From: an uncultured Ignavibacteria bacterium
GTDB lineage: Bacteria; Bacteroidota; Ignavibacteria; Tepidaquicellales; Tepidaquicellaceae
Reading direction: 5' to 3'
DNA: 25,712 nucleotides
NCBI GenBank assembly: GCA_937974175.1
Contig: CALJIG010000022.1
Coordinates: 1 to 25,712, forward strand
In this document: piece by piece, positions 23,924-25,712 of the stretch
Layout: each line of letters starts with the position of its first letter
Numbering within the stretch: the stretch's first letter is position 1
The notes under the pieces: generated by a model
The model's database searches: none
The model's input: only the letters and a program-made list of their open reading frames with translations
What the model was told of the DNA's origin: nothing
Translations under genes and position numbers: made by a program

Positions 23924-25513
23924 TTAATTTAATTTCTCAAATGCATATGCAGCAAACTTTCTATCAGTAGAAATAAATTGATTCAGTAGTTTATAATTCA
24001 AAGTGTCCTTTAGTACATCAAGCTTTACATCTTTCTTATATTCAGGTCTGTATCCGTAGTGTGTATCCCAGATTATTATTGAACCCTTGGGAGATTTAGA
24101 TAAATTTTCCATATTCAATGTCTGGAATTTTTTTCCTCTTTCACCGTGAATATCTCCGAAAAATAGAATATTGCTGTTTGTAAAATAAACATTCTTATCT
24201 TTTATTTCAGGCGTGTTAACATATTCTCCGATTTTTATAATTGCTTCGTTTTCAGGATTTAATTTTCTTGGCTCATAGTTCATTGCTAAATATCCTGCAG
24301 CTAAAATTATTCCAACAATTGCAACTGTGTTCAGATATTTCTGCACATTGCTGCGGCTGATAACTAATGTGGCGATAAAGAATATTCCCAGGAACAAGAT
24401 TTTTGTGAACTCAGAAACTTCAGTTACATCCAGTCCGTTTGAAGTGTGAGATAAAAATGCAAGAGTTATTAATGCAATGAAACCCGTAAGCCCCATGTAA
24501 ATATTTCTGAACTTAGCATCTGCAATATTATTCAACCCAACTACTGCAAAAAATGCAGCAAGAGGAGATATTGGAAGTAAATATCTCCATGTTCCGGGGT
24601 TAACACCTTTAAGCATTAATGCCACAGGAACGAGAAACATCAGTGTAAAGATTATATAGATTAAATCATATTTTTTAAAATACTCTTTTGCATTTTTGCC
24701 TATGAAGCCGAAGTATCCTGATAAAAATAATGCCAGACATATGGGTCCCACAATAAAAATATAAACTTTAAAATAATGGAGCGCTCCTCTGTTTGCGCCT
24801 CCGAAATCCATTTCACCAACGTTCTTCATTTCATTTATTATAAACATCGGATCACCTGATTGAAGATATCCCGCAAACATATAAAGCAAAGGAAATATTC
24901 CCAGAGAAATTATCGCTAAATAGTTTTTTCTCATTGCAAACATCACAGCCAATATTAATCCAACCAGTGCAACTTCCTGTCTGACAGTAAATATGTATCC
25001 AAGGATTAAACCTGAAATAAAAAGCTTATCTTTTTTATAAAAATAAATTACAAATAAAAATAAAAGTCCCGAAAAAATTTCGGCGTAGGAGCGGAAGGAC
25101 AAGTCAAAATAAAGAGGCTGCAAAGCAAGTAACAGCGCGCCAAAAAATGCATACTTTATTTTATATTCTCTTAACAGCACATAAGTCATATAAACTGTAA
25201 CAGAAGCAATTAAGGAATTGAAAAATAAAACTCCCTGATACCCCATCAAACTTGGCAGAACCATAATGAGTTTATATCCTGTTTTAGGCCAGTTGCCTAA
25301 AATAGCTCCCGGATGTGTCCAGAAATCCCGCATATTGAGATAGTGACCCATTTCATCATCCTGATAAAAGCCTGATGAGGACTTACTTACAATGTAATAA
25401 ATAACTGCAAAAATGGGAATTATAAGCCAGAAGTAATTTTCAAAAATCTTATCTAAATCTACAGACTTATTCTCATTTTTGGTGAGGACTTTTTGAGTAG
25501 TATTTTTTGCCAT
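23924..25513 (-). CDS. GT-C-like polytopic membrane glycosyltransferase
   Basis: A 529-residue protein with about ten to eleven membrane helices and a soluble C-terminal part of roughly 110 residues. After the first helix comes SSGFYQDDEMGHYL, an acidic first-loop motif (Asp52, Asp53, Glu54) placed as in GT-C enzymes (ArnT/PMT/PglB-like), which use polyprenyl-linked sugars outside the cytoplasm. Other marks are FRSYAEI and TVRQEVALVG. The C-terminal part contains IIIWDTHYGYRPEY. No close family name comes to mind, so this is a fold-level call. It leads the operon, with the 2,3-dehydratase start one base after its stop. The likely donor is the product of the GT2 gene. An O-antigen polymerase or flippase-like role is less likely. 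Confidence 0.75.
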   Translation of the reverse strand: MAKNTTQKVLTKNENKSVDLDKIFENYFWLIIPIFAVIYYIVSKSSSGFYQDDEMGHYLNMRDFWTHPGAILGNWPKTGYKLIMVLPSLMGYQGVLFFNSLIASVTVYMTYVLLREYKIKYAFFGALLLALQPLYFDLSFRSYAEIFSGLLFLFVIYFYKKDKLFISGLILGYIFTVRQEVALVGLILAVMFAMRKNYLAIISLGIFPLLYMFAGYLQSGDPMFIINEMKNVGEMDFGGANRGALHYFKVYIFIVGPICLALFLSGYFGFIGKNAKEYFKKYDLIYIIFTLMFLVPVALMLKGVNPGTWRYLLPISPLAAFFAVVGLNNIADAKFRNIYMGLTGFIALITLAFLSHTSNGLDVTEVSEFTKILFLGIFFIATLVISRSNVQKYLNTVAIVGIILAAGYLAMNYEPRKLNPENEAIIKIGEYVNTPEIKDKNVYFTNSNILFFGDIHGERGKKFQTLNMENLSKSPKGSIIIWDTHYGYRPEYKKDVKLDVLKDTLNYKLLNQFISTDRKFAAYAFEKLN

Positions 25514-25673
25514 AAAGATGAAGATAGTTATACAGTTTGAGAAATAAAATTTATAAAAAAAACTCTTATTTTTCCTATGAAATTTTTTAGGTTTTGGGGT
25601 TGAATTTGTTTGGGAAAAATTTTAATTTGAATTTGGGATCGAGGTGAGATACTACGATTCCTTTCTTAGAGGG

Positions 25674-25708
25674 ATGCCCGTTGGCTTATGTCGGCGGGCA
25701 TTTTTTTA
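25674..25708 (+). terminator. Orphan plus-strand intrinsic terminator
   Basis: ATGCCCG (25674-25680) pairs with CGGGCAT (25695-25701). The stem continues inward through wobble pairs to a four-base TTAT loop. Seven T follow (25701-25707). No plus-strand gene lies in front of it for almost 7 kb. It could end a small RNA starting somewhere in 25560-25660. No T-run follows the hairpin on the minus strand. Confidence 0.7.
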
Positions 25709-25712
25709 TTAT

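Overview
The window looks like a chromosomal segment of an AT-rich, Gram-negative bacterium of the Bacteroidota/Chlorobi/Ignavibacteria (FCB) assemblage. I base this on type IX secretion C-terminal tails of the 'SQNYPNPFNP' type, a Bacteroidota-like order ileS - zinc-finger dksA/traR - lspA, a long SecA with a large insertion, and very few Shine-Dalgarno sequences. The exact lineage (Ignavibacteria-like) is an inference from the tails and general character.

Layout, left to right. (1) Positions 276-3270, minus strand: two adjacent genes for secreted proteins with T9SS tails, an FG-GAP/VCBS-repeat protein followed by a Ycf48/BNR-like propeller whose tail is separated from its body by a frameshift. 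(2) Positions 3271-3592: a divergent intergenic region with an imperfect inverted repeat and a strong hairpin. (3) Positions 3593-8343, plus strand: ileS (type-2, eukaryote-like IleRS), a DksA/TraR zinc-finger protein with a histone-H1-like Lys/Ala/Pro-rich N-terminus, an intrinsic terminator, and lspA. (4) A YfhL-like ferredoxin on the minus strand, transcribed away from secA. (5) Positions 8950-18831, plus strand: secA, a small unknown protein, a cupin lacking the metal-binding histidines, a DCC-family thiol oxidoreductase, metG, folP, a CopA-type P1B-ATPase and a metal-binding HMA lipoprotein. metG/folP/copA overlap at their start and stop codons. (6) A bidirectional terminator at 18842-18867.

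(7) Positions 18866-25513, minus strand: a six-gene, nearly gapless operon, read from 25513 downwards: GT-C-like membrane glycosyltransferase, NDP-hexose 2,3-dehydratase (tandem domains), Gfo/Idh/MocA oxidoreductase, zinc-ribbon methyltransferase, DPM1/GtrB-type GT2 with C-terminal membrane helices, and SDR epimerase/ketoreductase. Taken together these match the steps for making a 2,6-dideoxyhexose (2,3-dehydration, 3-ketoreduction, 4-ketoreduction, optional methylation), loading a sugar on a polyprenyl phosphate and transferring it outside the cytoplasmic membrane. This is the most interesting system in the window: a deoxysugar pathway best known from actinomycete antibiotics, here beside envelope-type glycosyltransferases.

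The right end (25514-25712) carries a plus-strand intrinsic terminator with no plus-strand gene in front of it, possibly marking a small RNA. I see no tRNA, rRNA, CRISPR array or transposase.
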